Below are positions 8,183-17,816 of a DNA stretch of 64,000 nucleotides, in pieces. The stretch is taken from assembly GCA_949291365.1 (NCBI GenBank), contig CASEVJ010000003.1, forward strand, positions 109,045 through 173,044. Reading direction: 5' to 3'. The notes below the pieces were generated by a model. That model was not told the DNA's origin. It did not search any database and worked only from the letters and a program-made list of their open reading frames with translations. Made by a program: the position numbers and the translations under genes. Numbering within the stretch: position 1 is the first letter of the stretch; each line of letters opens with the position of its first letter. This stretch comes from an uncultured bacterium (GTDB taxonomy: Bacteria > Elusimicrobiota > Elusimicrobia > Elusimicrobiales > Elusimicrobiaceae).

Positions 8183-9267
8183 TGTATAAAACCAGACAAG
8201 TCCAAGTAGGCCCCTATACCCTTGGCACCGGTAACCCGGTGCGCGTGCAGAGTATGTGTAACACCGACACCCGCGACGCCGCCGCCACCGCCGCGCAAAT
8301 CAACGCGCTGGAAAACGCCGGCTGCGAAATCAACCGCGTCGCCGTGCCGGATATGCAGGCCGCGCTGGCGTTGGGCGAAATCAAAAAGCGCATTCACAGC
8401 CCTTTAGTGGCAGACATTCATTTTGACTATAAATTGGCGTTGGAAGCCGTCAAACAAGGCGTAGATAAGGTACGCATTAACCCCGGCAACATCGGCGCAA
8501 TAGAAAACACCAAAGAAGTGGTCAAGGCCTGCGCAGACCATGGCGTAGCCATACGCATTGGGGTCAATGCCGGCTCGGTCAAGTATTTAAAAAGCGTAGC
8601 CGGGCAGGTGGATTTGACCGATGACAAATGGGCGCAGGTCATGGTGCAGGAAGCGCTGGAACAGGCCAATATTTTGGAGCAATTAAACTTTAAAAATGTG
8701 GTCGTTTCTTTAAAATCGGACGATTTTGCCCGCACTTTAAAAGCCAACGAGCTTTTTGCCTCCCAGAGCGACATTCCGCTGCACATCGGCTTGACCGAGG
8801 CAGGCAGCTTTTTAAGCGGTACGGTCAAAAGCGCCATTGCGCTGGGCACTCTTTTGCAAAAGGGCATTGGCGCCACGATACGCGTATCGCTGACGGAAGA
8901 CCCGGCCCTGCAGGTGCGCGCCGCCTATGAGATTTTAAAAGCCCTGCACTTGCGCCAGTACGGGCCCAATTTGATTTCCTGCCCCACCTGCGGACGTACG
9001 CAAGTGGATGTAGCTGGCACCGTGCGGGAACTGGAAAAACGCATTTACGCAAACAAAGAACTTTTGCGCAAAGCCACCGGGCTTAAAATAGCCGTTATGG
9101 GCTGTATTGTCAACGGCCCCGGCGAAGCGCGCGACGCCGACTTTGGTATAGCCGGCGGCAAAGGCGAAGGCCTGTATTTTGAAAAGGGCCAGACGATGTT
9201 TAAACTGCCCCAGGAAAAATGGGTAGATTTTTTAATTGAAAAAATAAACGAGTTTGGCAACAAATAG
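8182..9267 (+). CDS. ispG: 4-hydroxy-3-methylbut-2-enyl diphosphate synthase (GcpE)
   Basis: IspG (361 aa) is the [4Fe-4S] enzyme that turns methylerythritol cyclodiphosphate into HMBPP, using reduced ferredoxin or flavodoxin. The N-terminal TIM barrel shows VQSMCNTDTRDAAAT, PLVADIHFDYKLALEA, KVRINPGNIG and IRIGVNAGS. The C-terminal cluster domain has the three Cys ligands in CPTCGRT and GCIVNGPGEARDADFGIAGG. This is the short bacterial form without an inserted domain. It is translationally coupled to rseP by a 1-nt overlap. Together with dxr this gives two MEP steps in one operon. Confidence 0.97.
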   Translation: MYKTRQVQVGPYTLGTGNPVRVQSMCNTDTRDAAATAAQINALENAGCEINRVAVPDMQAALALGEIKKRIHSPLVADIHFDYKLALEAVKQGVDKVRINPGNIGAIENTKEVVKACADHGVAIRIGVNAGSVKYLKSVAGQVDLTDDKWAQVMVQEALEQANILEQLNFKNVVVSLKSDDFARTLKANELFASQSDIPLHIGLTEAGSFLSGTVKSAIALGTLLQKGIGATIRVSLTEDPALQVRAAYEILKALHLRQYGPNLISCPTCGRTQVDVAGTVRELEKRIYANKELLRKATGLKIAVMGCIVNGPGEARDADFGIAGGKGEGLYFEKGQTMFKLPQEKWVDFLIEKINEFGNK

Positions 9268-9327
9268 CCCTTCCCCCGGCCCTGTATCAGCCGCGGAGCA
9301 AGCGCTGTGCCGCTCAAAGGAATGAAA

Positions 9328-11046
9328 ATGAAATTATCCAATTACTATATACCTACTTTAAAAGAAGCCCCCAAAGACGCAGACAATCTGTCGGCCAAAC
9401 TGATGATACGCGCCGGGCTTATCCGCAAGCTGGGCAGCGGGCTGTATGAATGGCTGCCGCTGGGCTTAAAAGTACTTAAAAAAGTAGAAAACATCGTGCG
9501 CGAAGAAATGGATCGTGCCGGCGCGTGCGAAGTGTGGCTGCCGGTGGTGCAGCCCCAGGAATTATGGGAAGAAACGGGCCGCTGGGAACATTTTGGCGCC
9601 CAGCTGCTGAAAATAGAAGACCGCAAAAAAGCGGGATTTTGTTTTTCCCCCACCGCCGAAGAAGTGATGACAGACCTGGCCCGCAAGGATATCTCTTCTT
9701 ATAAACAGCTGCCGGTATGCCTCTATCAGTTCGGCACCAAATTCCGCGATGAAATCCGCCCCCGCTTTGGCGTTATGCGCGCGCGCGAATTTTATATGAA
9801 AGACGCCTACTCTTTTTGCGCTACCGATGAGCAAGCCACTGGCTGGTACCAGCGCATGTATGACGCCTACACCCGGGTATTTACGCGCTGCGGCTTTAAA
9901 TTTAAAGCCGTAGAGGCAGACACCGGCGCTATCGGCGGCAATTTCTCGCATGAGTTTATGGTATTGGCAGACAACGGCGAAGACGCTATTGCCGACTGCC
10001 CCGCCTGCGGCTACGCCGCTAATACGGAAAAAGCCGCCATCAAAGCGCCTGTATTTACCATAAACGAAGCCGACTTTAAACCCATGGAAAAACGACCCAC
10101 GCCCAAGGCCTACACCGTAGAGGACGTGGCCAACATGTTAAACGTGGGCACGGACAAGCTGATTAAACTGCTGGTATTTACTGCAGACGGGGAGCCGGTA
10201 GTGGCCTTGGTACGCGGCGACCACGCACTTAATGAACCCAAACTGCGCGCCCTGCTTAAATGCACCGAGCTGGAAAAAGCCAGCGAAGAAGTGTACACGC
10301 AGGTTACGGGCTCGCCGGTGGGTTTTGCCGGGCCGCAGGGCTTAAAAGCCAAAAACCCCAAAATCAAGATTTTGGCAGACAATTACATCAAAGGCGTGGT
10401 CAACGGCGTAGCCGGCGGCAACGAAACCGACGTGCACGTCATCAACGTCAACCCCTCGCGCGACATTGAGGTGGACGCTTACTGCGACCTCAAAATCGCC
10501 TCTGAAGGGGACTGCTGCGCCAAATGCGGCGCCAAGTTTAATTTTACCCGCGGCATAGAAGTGGGCCACATTTTCAAACTGGGCACCAAATATTCCGCGG
10601 CGATGAAAGCCGAATTTTTAGACGAGAAACAAAAGGCCAACCCGTTTATTATGGGCTGTTACGGTATTGGCATCAGCCGCGTAGTGGCGGCCGCCATTGA
10701 GCAAAGCCACGACGACAACGGCATTATCTGGCCGCAGCCCATTGCCCCGTTTGACGTGTCTTTAATCGCCATTGATTACGACACCAATCCTGACGTGAAA
10801 AAAGCCGCCGACGAACTATGCGCCAAGCTGGAAGCGGCGGGGCTGACCGTGCTGATGGACAATAGAGACGAACGCCCGGGCGTCAAGTTTAAAGACGCCG
10901 ACCTAATTGGCTTGCCGCATCGTATCGTCATCAGCAGCCGCACGATTAAAGACGGGCAATTTGAATACAAACGCCGCGCCGACAAAGACGCCGTACGCAA
11001 AGACCTCTCCGCGGCTGATGCGTTTATGGCAGAATTGAAAAAATAA
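9328..11046 (+). CDS. proS: Prolyl-tRNA synthetase, bacterial type
   Basis: ProS (572 aa) charges tRNA-Pro. It is the bacterial form with an editing domain inserted between class II motifs 2 and 3. Seen: motif 1 region LGSGLYEWLPLGLKVLKKVE, motif 2 FRDEIRPRFGVMRAREF, an insertion at about 225-410 (KLLVFTADGEPVVALVRGDH), motif 3 GCYGIGISRVVAAAIEQ, and the anticodon-binding C-terminal domain with DNRDERPGVKFKDADLIG. ATG 9328 was chosen because AAAGG at 9316-9320 has ideal spacing; the ATG at 9322 would be only 1 nt away from it. It ends the cdsA operon and is followed by a strong terminator. Confidence 0.96.
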   Translation: MKLSNYYIPTLKEAPKDADNLSAKLMIRAGLIRKLGSGLYEWLPLGLKVLKKVENIVREEMDRAGACEVWLPVVQPQELWEETGRWEHFGAQLLKIEDRKKAGFCFSPTAEEVMTDLARKDISSYKQLPVCLYQFGTKFRDEIRPRFGVMRAREFYMKDAYSFCATDEQATGWYQRMYDAYTRVFTRCGFKFKAVEADTGAIGGNFSHEFMVLADNGEDAIADCPACGYAANTEKAAIKAPVFTINEADFKPMEKRPTPKAYTVEDVANMLNVGTDKLIKLLVFTADGEPVVALVRGDHALNEPKLRALLKCTELEKASEEVYTQVTGSPVGFAGPQGLKAKNPKIKILADNYIKGVVNGVAGGNETDVHVINVNPSRDIEVDAYCDLKIASEGDCCAKCGAKFNFTRGIEVGHIFKLGTKYSAAMKAEFLDEKQKANPFIMGCYGIGISRVVAAAIEQSHDDNGIIWPQPIAPFDVSLIAIDYDTNPDVKKAADELCAKLEAAGLTVLMDNRDERPGVKFKDADLIGLPHRIVISSRTIKDGQFEYKRRADKDAVRKDLSAADAFMAELKK

Positions 11047-11056
11047 CACGCTCAAA

Positions 11057-11082
11057 AGCCGGCCTTATTCGGCCGGCTTTTT
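11057..11082 (+). terminator. Terminator after proS
   Basis: AGCCGGCC-TTATTC-GGCCGGCT stem-loop followed by TTTTTAT, 11 nt after the proS stop. Confidence 0.9.
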
Positions 11083-11208
11083 ATCTCCAATGGGAAACGC
11101 CGCCCACACGACCGGGTTTCCGGCCATTGGCCTGCAAGCCAAGTTCAGCCAGGGCCTTTACCCCAACTGGCGGGAGCCGCGACAAGATGTCCCACAAAAA
11201 GCGGAAAG

Positions 11209-11228
11209 TTTTATATAATATATATACT
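11209..11228 (+). promoter_or_regulatory. Promoter of rpsU-dnaG-rpoD
   Basis: TATAAT at 11214-11219 inside a 20-nt AT-only box that is repeated with one mismatch before clpC (24080-24099). It lies about 38 nt before the rpsU coding region. Confidence 0.65.
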
Positions 11229-11265
11229 GATTTTTTGCTGGTAACAGAAGGTGGTGAAAAAGTTA

Positions 11266-11460
11266 ATGGTTTTTGTGAAAGTCAGAGACGCTGAACACCT
11301 GGAAGAAGCGCTCAAACGCTTCAAACGCGAATGCGAAAAAAATGGAATTCTCAAGGAAATCAAACGCCGCGAGACCTACATGCCGCCCAGCGTGAAGCGC
11401 AAAATCAAATCGCAGGAAGCGCAAAGACGCGCCCGCCGCACCAAACGCCGGCGCTATTAA
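11266..11460 (+). CDS. rpsU: 30S ribosomal protein S21
   Basis: S21 (64 aa from this start) is a small basic protein of the 30S subunit that helps mRNA docking. Family features are VRDAEHLEEALKRFKREC, ILKEIKRRETY and PSVKRKIKSQEAQRR with an Arg/Lys-rich tail ending TKRRRY. Start choice: AAGGTGG at 11247-11253 lies 12 nt before ATG 11266, rather long; GTG codons at 11251 and 11254 are in frame but overlap that site. The reading MVFVKVRD matches S21 proteins best. It is the first gene of the classical rpsU-dnaG-rpoD operon. Confidence 0.92.
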   Translation: MVFVKVRDAEHLEEALKRFKRECEKNGILKEIKRRETYMPPSVKRKIKSQEAQRRARRTKRRRY

Positions 11461-11560
11461 TACAAGCAGTTTTTCAGGCAATAGTCCACGGGGAACCGGG
11501 GGCTATTGCCTTCTTTGCTCTGCGCGCGCGGGCGCATACGCGCGTACGGGATACCGACGG

Positions 11561-11578
11561 TAAAATGGATACCTTATG
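11561..11578 (+). promoter_or_regulatory. Possible internal promoter of dnaG
   Basis: TAAAAT at 11561-11566, then 9 nt, then ATG 11576. No Shine-Dalgarno is present before dnaG, so a short or absent leader is possible. The base triplet before the hexamer is CGG, not TGn, so the support is weaker than for the other sites. Confidence 0.35.
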
Positions 11579-13324
11579 CAGGAAAATCTGGCTGAAAAAA
11601 TCAAGCAGCGTCTAGACATTGTAGAGCTTGTGCGCCAATATGTGCCGCATTTGAAAAAAGCCGGCAAAACGTGGAAGGCCTGCTGCCCGTTTCATAAAGA
11701 AAAGACACCCTCTTTTACCGTAGACGCAGAGAAAGGGCTGTATTACTGTTTTGGCTGTCAGGAAGGGGGAGATGTATTTGACTTCCTGATGAAAATTGAA
11801 AATTTGTCTTTTAACGAAGCAGTGCGCAAGCTGGCGGAAGCAGTCGGCGTAGAATACAGGCCCCAGGGCGGTTTTTCTGCCGCGGAACAGCAGCGTATCC
11901 AAGTGCGCAAAACGCTGGACTTTGCCAAAACGTTTTATCATAAAAACCTGATGAACGCCGGCGGGGAAATGGCTCGCGAATACGTCAAAAGCCGCGGGCT
12001 GACCAAAGAAACCATACAAAAGTTTGAATTGGGCTTTGCCAAAAATGACGCCGTGGGCTTATGCCAGGCGGCCCAAAGCTCCCACTACACCGCCCAGCAG
12101 CTCAAACAGGCCGGGCTGTGCGTACAAACCGCATACGGCGCGCGGGATTATTTCCGCGGACGGCTGATGTTCCCCATTATTAATCAACGCGGGGAAACCG
12201 TAGGTTTTGGCGGACGTATTTTGGCAGACGGAGAGCCCAAATATCTCAATTCGCCGGAAACGGCGGTGTTTAGCAAAAGCCAGATTTTATACGGGCTTAA
12301 TTTTGCAGGCCCCGCCATACGCAAAGCCGGACGTGCGGTGCTGTTGGAAGGGTACATGGACGTTATCGCCTGCCACCAGGCCGGATTTGAAAATACGGTA
12401 GCGCCGCTGGGCACCAGCTTAACGGCGGAGCACGGCAAACTGTTAAAACGCTATACGGACAATGTCATCGTGCTCTTTGACCCGGATGCCGCCGGCATTA
12501 AAGCGGCGCTGCGCGGGGCGCTTATACTGATAGAGCAGGGACTGTTTGTCAAAGTGGCCTCCCTATCAGACGGACTAGACCCCGATGAATACATTGCCCA
12601 ATACGGCAAAGAGAAATTTGAGGCCGTGCTGGACAAAGCCCAGGATTTAATAGAATTTCACACGCGTCTGCAGTTGGATTTATATCCGCGCCCGCTGCAG
12701 CCGCAGGCCAAAACGGCTATCATCAATGAGCTGGCGGAAACCCTGCTCAAACAGCCCGACCCGATTGTGCGCAGGGAATGGGTCAAATATGTAGCCGAAC
12801 AAACGGGCGTGGACGAAACGTTGGTGCTGGAGCGGCTGCGCGGGCGAGAGAAATCCGCCGCCCGTTTCCAACAGCATTTTAACACCAGGCAACCGGCTAC
12901 GGCCCCCAAAGAGACCTTCCACGCGGCGGAAGAAAACCTGGTCAGCTGGCTGCTGCGCTTTCCGCAGTATAGCGCAAACTGTGAAGCGCTGGCCGCCTTG
13001 TTTGACAGCCGCTCCCTGGCAGAACTGCTTAAAGCCCTTTGCCGCGCCGCTGCCGAAAATGCAGCCGCAGAAGGGTTTGTAGACCGCGTATGCGCCCTGG
13101 CCCCGCAGCAGGCCAAGCTGGCCATACGTCTTTGTATGGAGCCGTTGCCCAAAGATTTTCAAGCGCAGCGGGATATTGCTTCCTGCCAAAAAGCCGTAGA
13201 AAAGGAAGCCCTGCAGCGTCAGTTAGTTTCGGTGCGCCAGCAAATTAAAACAGCCGGAGCCGGACAGGTGCCGGCGGAGCTTTTGCAGCGCATGATTCAA
13301 TTACAAAACAAATTAAAAAATTAG
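11576..13324 (+). CDS. dnaG: DNA primase
   Basis: DnaG (582 aa) lays RNA primers at the replication fork with DnaB helicase. Domains in order: CHC2 zinc finger (Cys37, His40, Cys58, Cys61; TYR-rich loop YYCFGCQEGGDVFDF), primase core with YLNSPETAVFSKSQILYGL, the TOPRIM fold with VLLEGYMDVIACHQAG and VIVLFDPDAAGIKAALRG, and a divergent helicase-binding C-terminal domain from about residue 440. Length is normal. It lies 115 nt after rpsU and 21 nt before rpoD in the macromolecular synthesis operon. No ribosome site precedes the ATG. Confidence 0.96.
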   Translation: MQENLAEKIKQRLDIVELVRQYVPHLKKAGKTWKACCPFHKEKTPSFTVDAEKGLYYCFGCQEGGDVFDFLMKIENLSFNEAVRKLAEAVGVEYRPQGGFSAAEQQRIQVRKTLDFAKTFYHKNLMNAGGEMAREYVKSRGLTKETIQKFELGFAKNDAVGLCQAAQSSHYTAQQLKQAGLCVQTAYGARDYFRGRLMFPIINQRGETVGFGGRILADGEPKYLNSPETAVFSKSQILYGLNFAGPAIRKAGRAVLLEGYMDVIACHQAGFENTVAPLGTSLTAEHGKLLKRYTDNVIVLFDPDAAGIKAALRGALILIEQGLFVKVASLSDGLDPDEYIAQYGKEKFEAVLDKAQDLIEFHTRLQLDLYPRPLQPQAKTAIINELAETLLKQPDPIVRREWVKYVAEQTGVDETLVLERLRGREKSAARFQQHFNTRQPATAPKETFHAAEENLVSWLLRFPQYSANCEALAALFDSRSLAELLKALCRAAAENAAAEGFVDRVCALAPQQAKLAIRLCMEPLPKDFQAQRDIASCQKAVEKEALQRQLVSVRQQIKTAGAGQVPAELLQRMIQLQNKLKN

Positions 13325-13345
13325 CGGAAAAGAGGTACAACACAC

Positions 13346-15061
13346 ATGGCAAATCCGGGAAATAAAGCTTTGAAAGAGTTGGTAGAAGCGGGTAAAGAGA
13401 GCGGCATGCTCTCGCTGGATGAAATTAACCGTTCCCTAACGTCCAATTCCATGAGCGCCGAAGACATAGACGGGCTGATGGGCACACTGGAAGATATGGG
13501 CATTCAGGTAGTAGATGAGAAAAAAATAAAAGCGGCCTCTCTGGCTGACAAAGAAGTCTACACCGACGAATGGGCGGCCGCCAATCCGGACATTTCCAAC
13601 TCTATCCGCATGTATCTCTCCGAAATGGGGAAGGTGCCCCTCTTAACCCGGGACGAAGAAATCACGCTGGCGCGCAATATCCGCGAACGCGAAAAAGAAC
13701 TGCGCAAACTGGTGCTGGAATCCCCCATCACCATGCGTGAAATCTGCAACTGGGAAGAACTGGTAGACCAGGAAGAAATGACCACCAAAGAGCTGATGCC
13801 CCGCGGTAAACGCACCACGCGCGAGCTTAACAATATGCGCAAAAAGCTCAAAGAAGCGGCCCAGTTTATCGGTAAACGGGAACAAGAAATTACCAAACTG
13901 ATGAAAGAACTGCGTGAAGGCAACCTCTCCGATAAAAAACGCAACCACCATATTGAACTGCTGGAAGCCAAACAAAAAGAAGTGGTGGCCCGGATTATCA
14001 AACTCAATTTAAACCAGAATAAAATCAAACGTCTAACCAATAAAATTAAAAATTTGGCAGACCGTTTGACTGAAACCCGCAACGATATGGAACGCTTTGA
14101 CAGCTATTTTGGCCCGTATGCCGAAGTTAAAAAACTGGTCAATGCGTTTAAGAATAAAAAAATTACGGAAAAAGATTTTAAAAAGAAAACCAAATTTACA
14201 TTAGAAGAGCTGGAACGGGCACTGGCCAATATTGAGTCCGTGCGCGCGCGCCATGAACGCATGGTAGAGTCGCTGCCGATGACGGAAAAAGAGTTCCTCT
14301 CTTTCAATGACCGCATTGTCTTCTTTGAAGACATGATTTTGCAGGATAAGCTGAAACTCATTAAAGCCAACCTGCGCTTGGTGGTGTCTATCGCCAAAAA
14401 GCACGTCAATTCCAATCTGGAACTTTCCGACCTAATCCAGGAAGGGGGCCTGGGATTGATGAAAGCGGTGGAAAAATTTGAATACAAACGCGGCTTTAAA
14501 TTCTCCACCTATGCCACTTGGTGGATACGCCAAAGCATCAACCGCGCTATTGCCGACCAAGCCAACACTATCCGTATTCCAGTGCACATGAAAGAGTTGG
14601 TTTCCAAACTGACCAAAGTAACCAACAAATTCCGTCAGGAGCACGGGCGCGAACCGACGCTGGAAGACTATTCAAAAACGCTGCGCCTTTCCATGGAAAA
14701 GGTCAAAAGCGTATTAAAAATTATGCAGGATCCGATTTCGCTTTCCACCCCTATCGGCGAGGATGAGGACTCCAACCTGGAAGATTTTATTGAAGATAAA
14801 AGCGGCCCCAATCCGACCACCTCTGCCGTAGATTTTCTGCGCAAGCAGGAAGTGGCCGACGTGCTTGCTACGCTCTCTGAAAGAGAGGCCAAAATTATCA
14901 GCTTGCGTTTCGGCATAGACTCCGGCTATCCGCGTACCTTGGAAGAAGTGGGCAAAATGTTTAATGTAACCCGCGAACGCGTGCGCCAAATAGAAGCCAA
15001 AGCCATACGCAAACTGCGCCATCCCAGCCGTACCAAAATGCTGAAAGATTATCAGGAATAA
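13346..15061 (+). CDS. rpoD: RNA polymerase primary sigma factor (sigma-70)
   Basis: RpoD (571 aa) directs RNA polymerase to housekeeping promoters. Region 1.1-like N-terminus (residues 1-60), region 1.2 ([21 protein letters not shown]), a long charged non-conserved segment (about 120-310), region 2 ([50 protein letters not shown]), region 3 ([17 protein letters not shown]) and region 4 with the helix-turn-helix [20 protein letters not shown]. Shine-Dalgarno AAGAGG precedes ATG 13346. It closes the rpsU-dnaG-rpoD operon, the same order as in E. coli, and is followed by a terminator. Confidence 0.97.
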   Translation: MANPGNKALKELVEAGKESGMLSLDEINRSLTSNSMSAEDIDGLMGTLEDMGIQVVDEKKIKAASLADKEVYTDEWAAANPDISNSIRMYLSEMGKVPLLTRDEEITLARNIREREKELRKLVLESPITMREICNWEELVDQEEMTTKELMPRGKRTTRELNNMRKKLKEAAQFIGKREQEITKLMKELREGNLSDKKRNHHIELLEAKQKEVVARIIKLNLNQNKIKRLTNKIKNLADRLTETRNDMERFDSYFGPYAEVKKLVNAFKNKKITEKDFKKKTKFTLEELERALANIESVRARHERMVESLPMTEKEFLSFNDRIVFFEDMILQDKLKLIKANLRLVVSIAKKHVNSNLELSDLIQEGGLGLMKAVEKFEYKRGFKFSTYATWWIRQSINRAIADQANTIRIPVHMKELVSKLTKVTNKFRQEHGREPTLEDYSKTLRLSMEKVKSVLKIMQDPISLSTPIGEDEDSNLEDFIEDKSGPNPTTSAVDFLRKQEVADVLATLSEREAKIISLRFGIDSGYPRTLEEVGKMFNVTRERVRQIEAKAIRKLRHPSRTKMLKDYQE

Positions 15062-15090
15062 TACAGAAGCTGGCTCTGGCAGGATATTTA

Positions 15091-15117
15091 GACCACTCCA
15101 ATCCGGGGTGGTCTTTT
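15091..15117 (+). terminator. Terminator after rpoD
   Basis: GACCACTCC-AATCC-GGGGTGGTC (one G-U pair) followed by TTTT, 29 nt after the rpoD stop. Confidence 0.8.
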
Positions 15118-15230
15118 CATATACGGCTCTGGCAAATATAAAGGTACCGCCTTTAACAACCTGTTTACTTACGGGCAAAAAGCTCCGTCCCAGCCAAAAT
15201 ACAACTATTTCCCCACCGCGCCTATAAATA

Positions 15231-15258
15231 TAAACCCCACTCCAGGTGGGGGGTTTAT
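15231..15258 (-). terminator. Terminator of the metzincin-like gene
   Basis: AAACCCCAC-TCCA-GGTGGGGGGTTT hairpin, 26 nt beyond the stop codon at 15284 on the minus strand; weak AT-rich flank rather than a clean U-run. Confidence 0.6.
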
Positions 15259-15283
15259 ATACAAATCAGCTAATACGCTAAAG

Positions 15284-16819
15284 TTAGGGCTGGGCTAAAT
15301 ACCACGCTTTTAATTCTTCTTCTTTTTGGCGGAGTAATTGCTGGCGGCGAATAGAGGCATACAGATCTGCGATTTTATTTGAGCCCTTTTTGTTAATCTG
15401 TTTTTGTTTAGGAAAGAGCTGTTGTTGGAATGGAAGCAGCGGCGTCAGAGAAGAGAGTTTATTATCCTGCAGGCCGGGCCAGACAAATTCGTTTTCTCTG
15501 TCCCAATTCACTTCCCGGCTGACTACATTGCCTTTGCCGCCAAATTCCAATTTAATATCCAGCGCTGGATTGTCTTCATTCCAGCCATTGGCGTACCAAA
15601 GTGTTCCTTTTTTATCCTTTCGGCCAACCTGGCGATTATAGGTCACCAACGACACCTTTCCGTTTTCCCCAAAGAAATTAAATACATGTTCCCGCTCCTC
15701 ATTGCGGTTTTCTTTGGAATACATAAGCGAAGAAATCTCCGCCCGTATGACCCTGTTTTTATAGGTTATCAAGCGGGTTTTCTTGTCATAAATATAGGAA
15801 TAATAAATATATTCCCCATTTTGCCCCCGGGCTAACACAGGGCGTCCGGAGCCGTCTTTCTGAAGGATAGTTTCCGTCAACGGCTCCCACGGGTAACGTC
15901 CGTTTTGTAAATCCATGGTAAGAATGCGACTTTGGGGTTTTTCCCCTGGCTGATAAATATCCAGTCTCCAGGAAAAGGCCATATCTTGCGAAGAAATAGA
16001 ATAGGGGCCCTTCCCCGCCGCCCATCCGTTAACATAATAAACCTGGGAACCTGCACACAGCCCCCGCCAGCCGTTTTGCCCGCCCCGGCTGCGGCCGCGC
16101 GTCCAATCAATTAAATTTATTATGCCGTCTGCATCATCGCAGGAAAGTTCCGTTGCCATTGCCATAACGCTCTTTTCATTCTGTTCCTGGCTAAAAATGG
16201 GGTGGGTATTTAAAACGCGGGCCTGCTTATACTGGTCGCTTAATCCCAGGGAGTGCCCCACTTCATGCAAGCCAATGTACTTCGTCTGCACTTTGCCAAG
16301 AGACAAAAAGCGCTCCCAGCCGTTTTCCTGGGGCAAAATAATCCGGGGCGTTTTTCCGTCTAAATAAGCTATGGACAAATAGCAACCGTAGGCCCCATCG
16401 CACGCCAGGCGGGCCTGCGCAAGCGGATACACAAACACCTCTATATCCGCCTCTTCTCCCATCGGCACAAATTGTAGGGAAACACCTTTATCCAGTATAG
16501 GAAGGACATCTGCAAATTCTTTTTCCCGGCCCTGTTTGCGGATCAGCTGGGCCGGCCAGGAAAACCACTGCTGATAGTTGGCACGCAAAGAATCTTCATA
16601 ATCCTGCCGGCGAAATTCACTATTATAGTCCAAATACAACGCCACGCGTATGGACTTCCCCTTTAAAATAGGTGCCAGCAAATACCGCTCCCCTACTTTA
16701 TCGGCTGAAACTGCTGTTTCTGATTGGGGCACATCATAATCCAAAATGCCCCCCCACGGCGCTGCCGCCAGCAAAGCCGGCCAGCAAACTGCAACACATA
16801 GAAACAATAGTTTTTTCAT
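15284..16819 (-). CDS. Secreted metzincin-like zinc metalloprotease, family unassigned
   Basis: Predicted exported protein of 511 aa. A signal peptide (MKKLLFLCVAVCWPALLAAA) is clear. The catalytic motif HEVGHSLGLSD at residues 185-195 fits HExxHxxGxxD, with His185, His189 and Asp195 as zinc ligands and Glu186 as base, as in snapalysin-like enzymes. About 24 residues later SVMAMAT provides the Met-turn expected of metzincins. The C-terminal half (about 270-511) contains repeated short sheet-like stretches such as YIYYSYIYDKKTRL and TLWYANGWN that describe no family I know. ATG 16819 was chosen because the signal peptide starts there. It is a single-gene unit; the substrate is unknown. Confidence 0.7.
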   Translation of the reverse strand: MKKLLFLCVAVCWPALLAAAPWGGILDYDVPQSETAVSADKVGERYLLAPILKGKSIRVALYLDYNSEFRRQDYEDSLRANYQQWFSWPAQLIRKQGREKEFADVLPILDKGVSLQFVPMGEEADIEVFVYPLAQARLACDGAYGCYLSIAYLDGKTPRIILPQENGWERFLSLGKVQTKYIGLHEVGHSLGLSDQYKQARVLNTHPIFSQEQNEKSVMAMATELSCDDADGIINLIDWTRGRSRGGQNGWRGLCAGSQVYYVNGWAAGKGPYSISSQDMAFSWRLDIYQPGEKPQSRILTMDLQNGRYPWEPLTETILQKDGSGRPVLARGQNGEYIYYSYIYDKKTRLITYKNRVIRAEISSLMYSKENRNEEREHVFNFFGENGKVSLVTYNRQVGRKDKKGTLWYANGWNEDNPALDIKLEFGGKGNVVSREVNWDRENEFVWPGLQDNKLSSLTPLLPFQQQLFPKQKQINKKGSNKIADLYASIRRQQLLRQKEEELKAWYLAQP

Positions 16820-17012
16820 AATACCTGCACTTGGGCCATACAATACGCAGGGCCCTCTCTCCATATTATAAGCAGAAGCCGGCTAAAAAGCAAATCCTCT
16901 TAAGTACGAATATATTTTATAGGCCTTCCAGGCAGACACAGCTATACAAAACCGTTTGTTTATAGTGTCAGCACCCATGCTCAAAGCAGCATGCCTGCGG
17001 CGGAGCGGCAAA

Positions 17013-17042
17013 CAAAAACCCGCCCCTGACAAAGGGGCGGGG
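17013..17042 (-). terminator. Terminator of the MscS-related gene
   Basis: CCCGCCCCT-GACAA-AGGGGCGGG stem; on the minus strand it is followed by TTTTTGTTTG. It lies 25 nt beyond the stop of the gene at 17067. Confidence 0.85.
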
Positions 17043-17066
17043 ACACGGTTTTTGTACTAAAAAAGC

Positions 17067-17762
17067 TTATTTTTTCCGGTTTTGATTTAATTCCTGCTCA
17101 AATATGCCCCGCAGGAATTCTTCCGCCAGCGGTTTGGCCCCCAACCCCACTGCAATAGCAAAAGCCAGCCCCAGCGAGGCCAAAATGACTACCGCCACAT
17201 TATTTACCAACTGACTGGCAAACCCCAGGTTTTCCACCGCAATCAAAGCACAAAAGAAAACCACAAACACATACACCGCCCGGGAAAGAAGCACTCCCCC
17301 GCGCAAGCTGTTGGCTTTGGCGGAATTTTCAATTATATTGCCCAGCAGCTTGCCCAACAGCAAGCCGGCAAACAAAATAAGCACGGAAACAAACAGCGTG
17401 GGGATAAACTCCAAAAAGCGGGTAAACAAATCCCGTATAATAGCCAAATGCAATACGTCTGCCGCCAGCACCACCGCATAAAAAATAACCGCCCATGCCA
17501 GCACAAACGAAATAATGTAGGTGGGGGATTTGCCCAGCCCGAAACGTACGCACAATTCATTAATGCCCAGTTTGGAAGTTTTATCGTCAAACGAAATCTT
17601 CCCCAAAAATTTCTTTACATACGAGCCCACAAAGCGGGACAAATACAACCCAATGACCAAAATCAAAACCGCAATGAGCAATGCCCCCAATACGCGGCCC
17701 GTTTGTTCGGCCAAGGTTAACACATGTTCGCTGATGCGCGCAGATAGCAATTCCAAATTCAT
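17067..17762 (-). CDS. MscS-related membrane protein with conserved TM helices
   Basis: A 231-residue inner-membrane protein with four to five hydrophobic helices. Amphipathic and Gly-rich motifs such as LLIAVLILVIGLYLSRFVGSY, FAGLLLGKLLGNIIE and ASLGLAFAIAVGLGAKPLAEEFLRG match the conserved TM-helix repeat of small mechanosensitive-channel-like proteins (PF05552, as in CmpX). The cytoplasmic beta domain of true MscS is missing, so channel activity is uncertain. Shine-Dalgarno AGGAGG (complement of 17767-17772) lies 4 nt before ATG 17762. It is divergent from recG and the two promoters overlap. Confidence 0.75.
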   Translation of the reverse strand: MNLELLSARISEHVLTLAEQTGRVLGALLIAVLILVIGLYLSRFVGSYVKKFLGKISFDDKTSKLGINELCVRFGLGKSPTYIISFVLAWAVIFYAVVLAADVLHLAIIRDLFTRFLEFIPTLFVSVLILFAGLLLGKLLGNIIENSAKANSLRGGVLLSRAVYVFVVFFCALIAVENLGFASQLVNNVAVVILASLGLAFAIAVGLGAKPLAEEFLRGIFEQELNQNRKK

Positions 17763-17779
17763 AGCGCCTCCTTTTTTTC

Positions 17780-17788
17780 ATTGTAGCA
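17780..17788 (-). promoter_or_regulatory. Extended -10 promoter of the MscS-related gene
   Basis: TGC-TACAAT on minus, hexamer complement of 17780-17785. It is followed by a short leader with AGGAGG. It faces the recG promoter only 13 nt away. Confidence 0.6.
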
Positions 17789-17798
17789 AAATTTAAAT

Positions 17799-17816
17799 TG
17801 CTAAAATAGACGTATG
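17799..17816 (+). promoter_or_regulatory. Extended -10 promoter of recG, predicted leaderless start
   Basis: TGC-TAAAAT, hexamer 17802-17807, then 6 nt and ATG 17814. No Shine-Dalgarno before recG. Confidence 0.6.
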
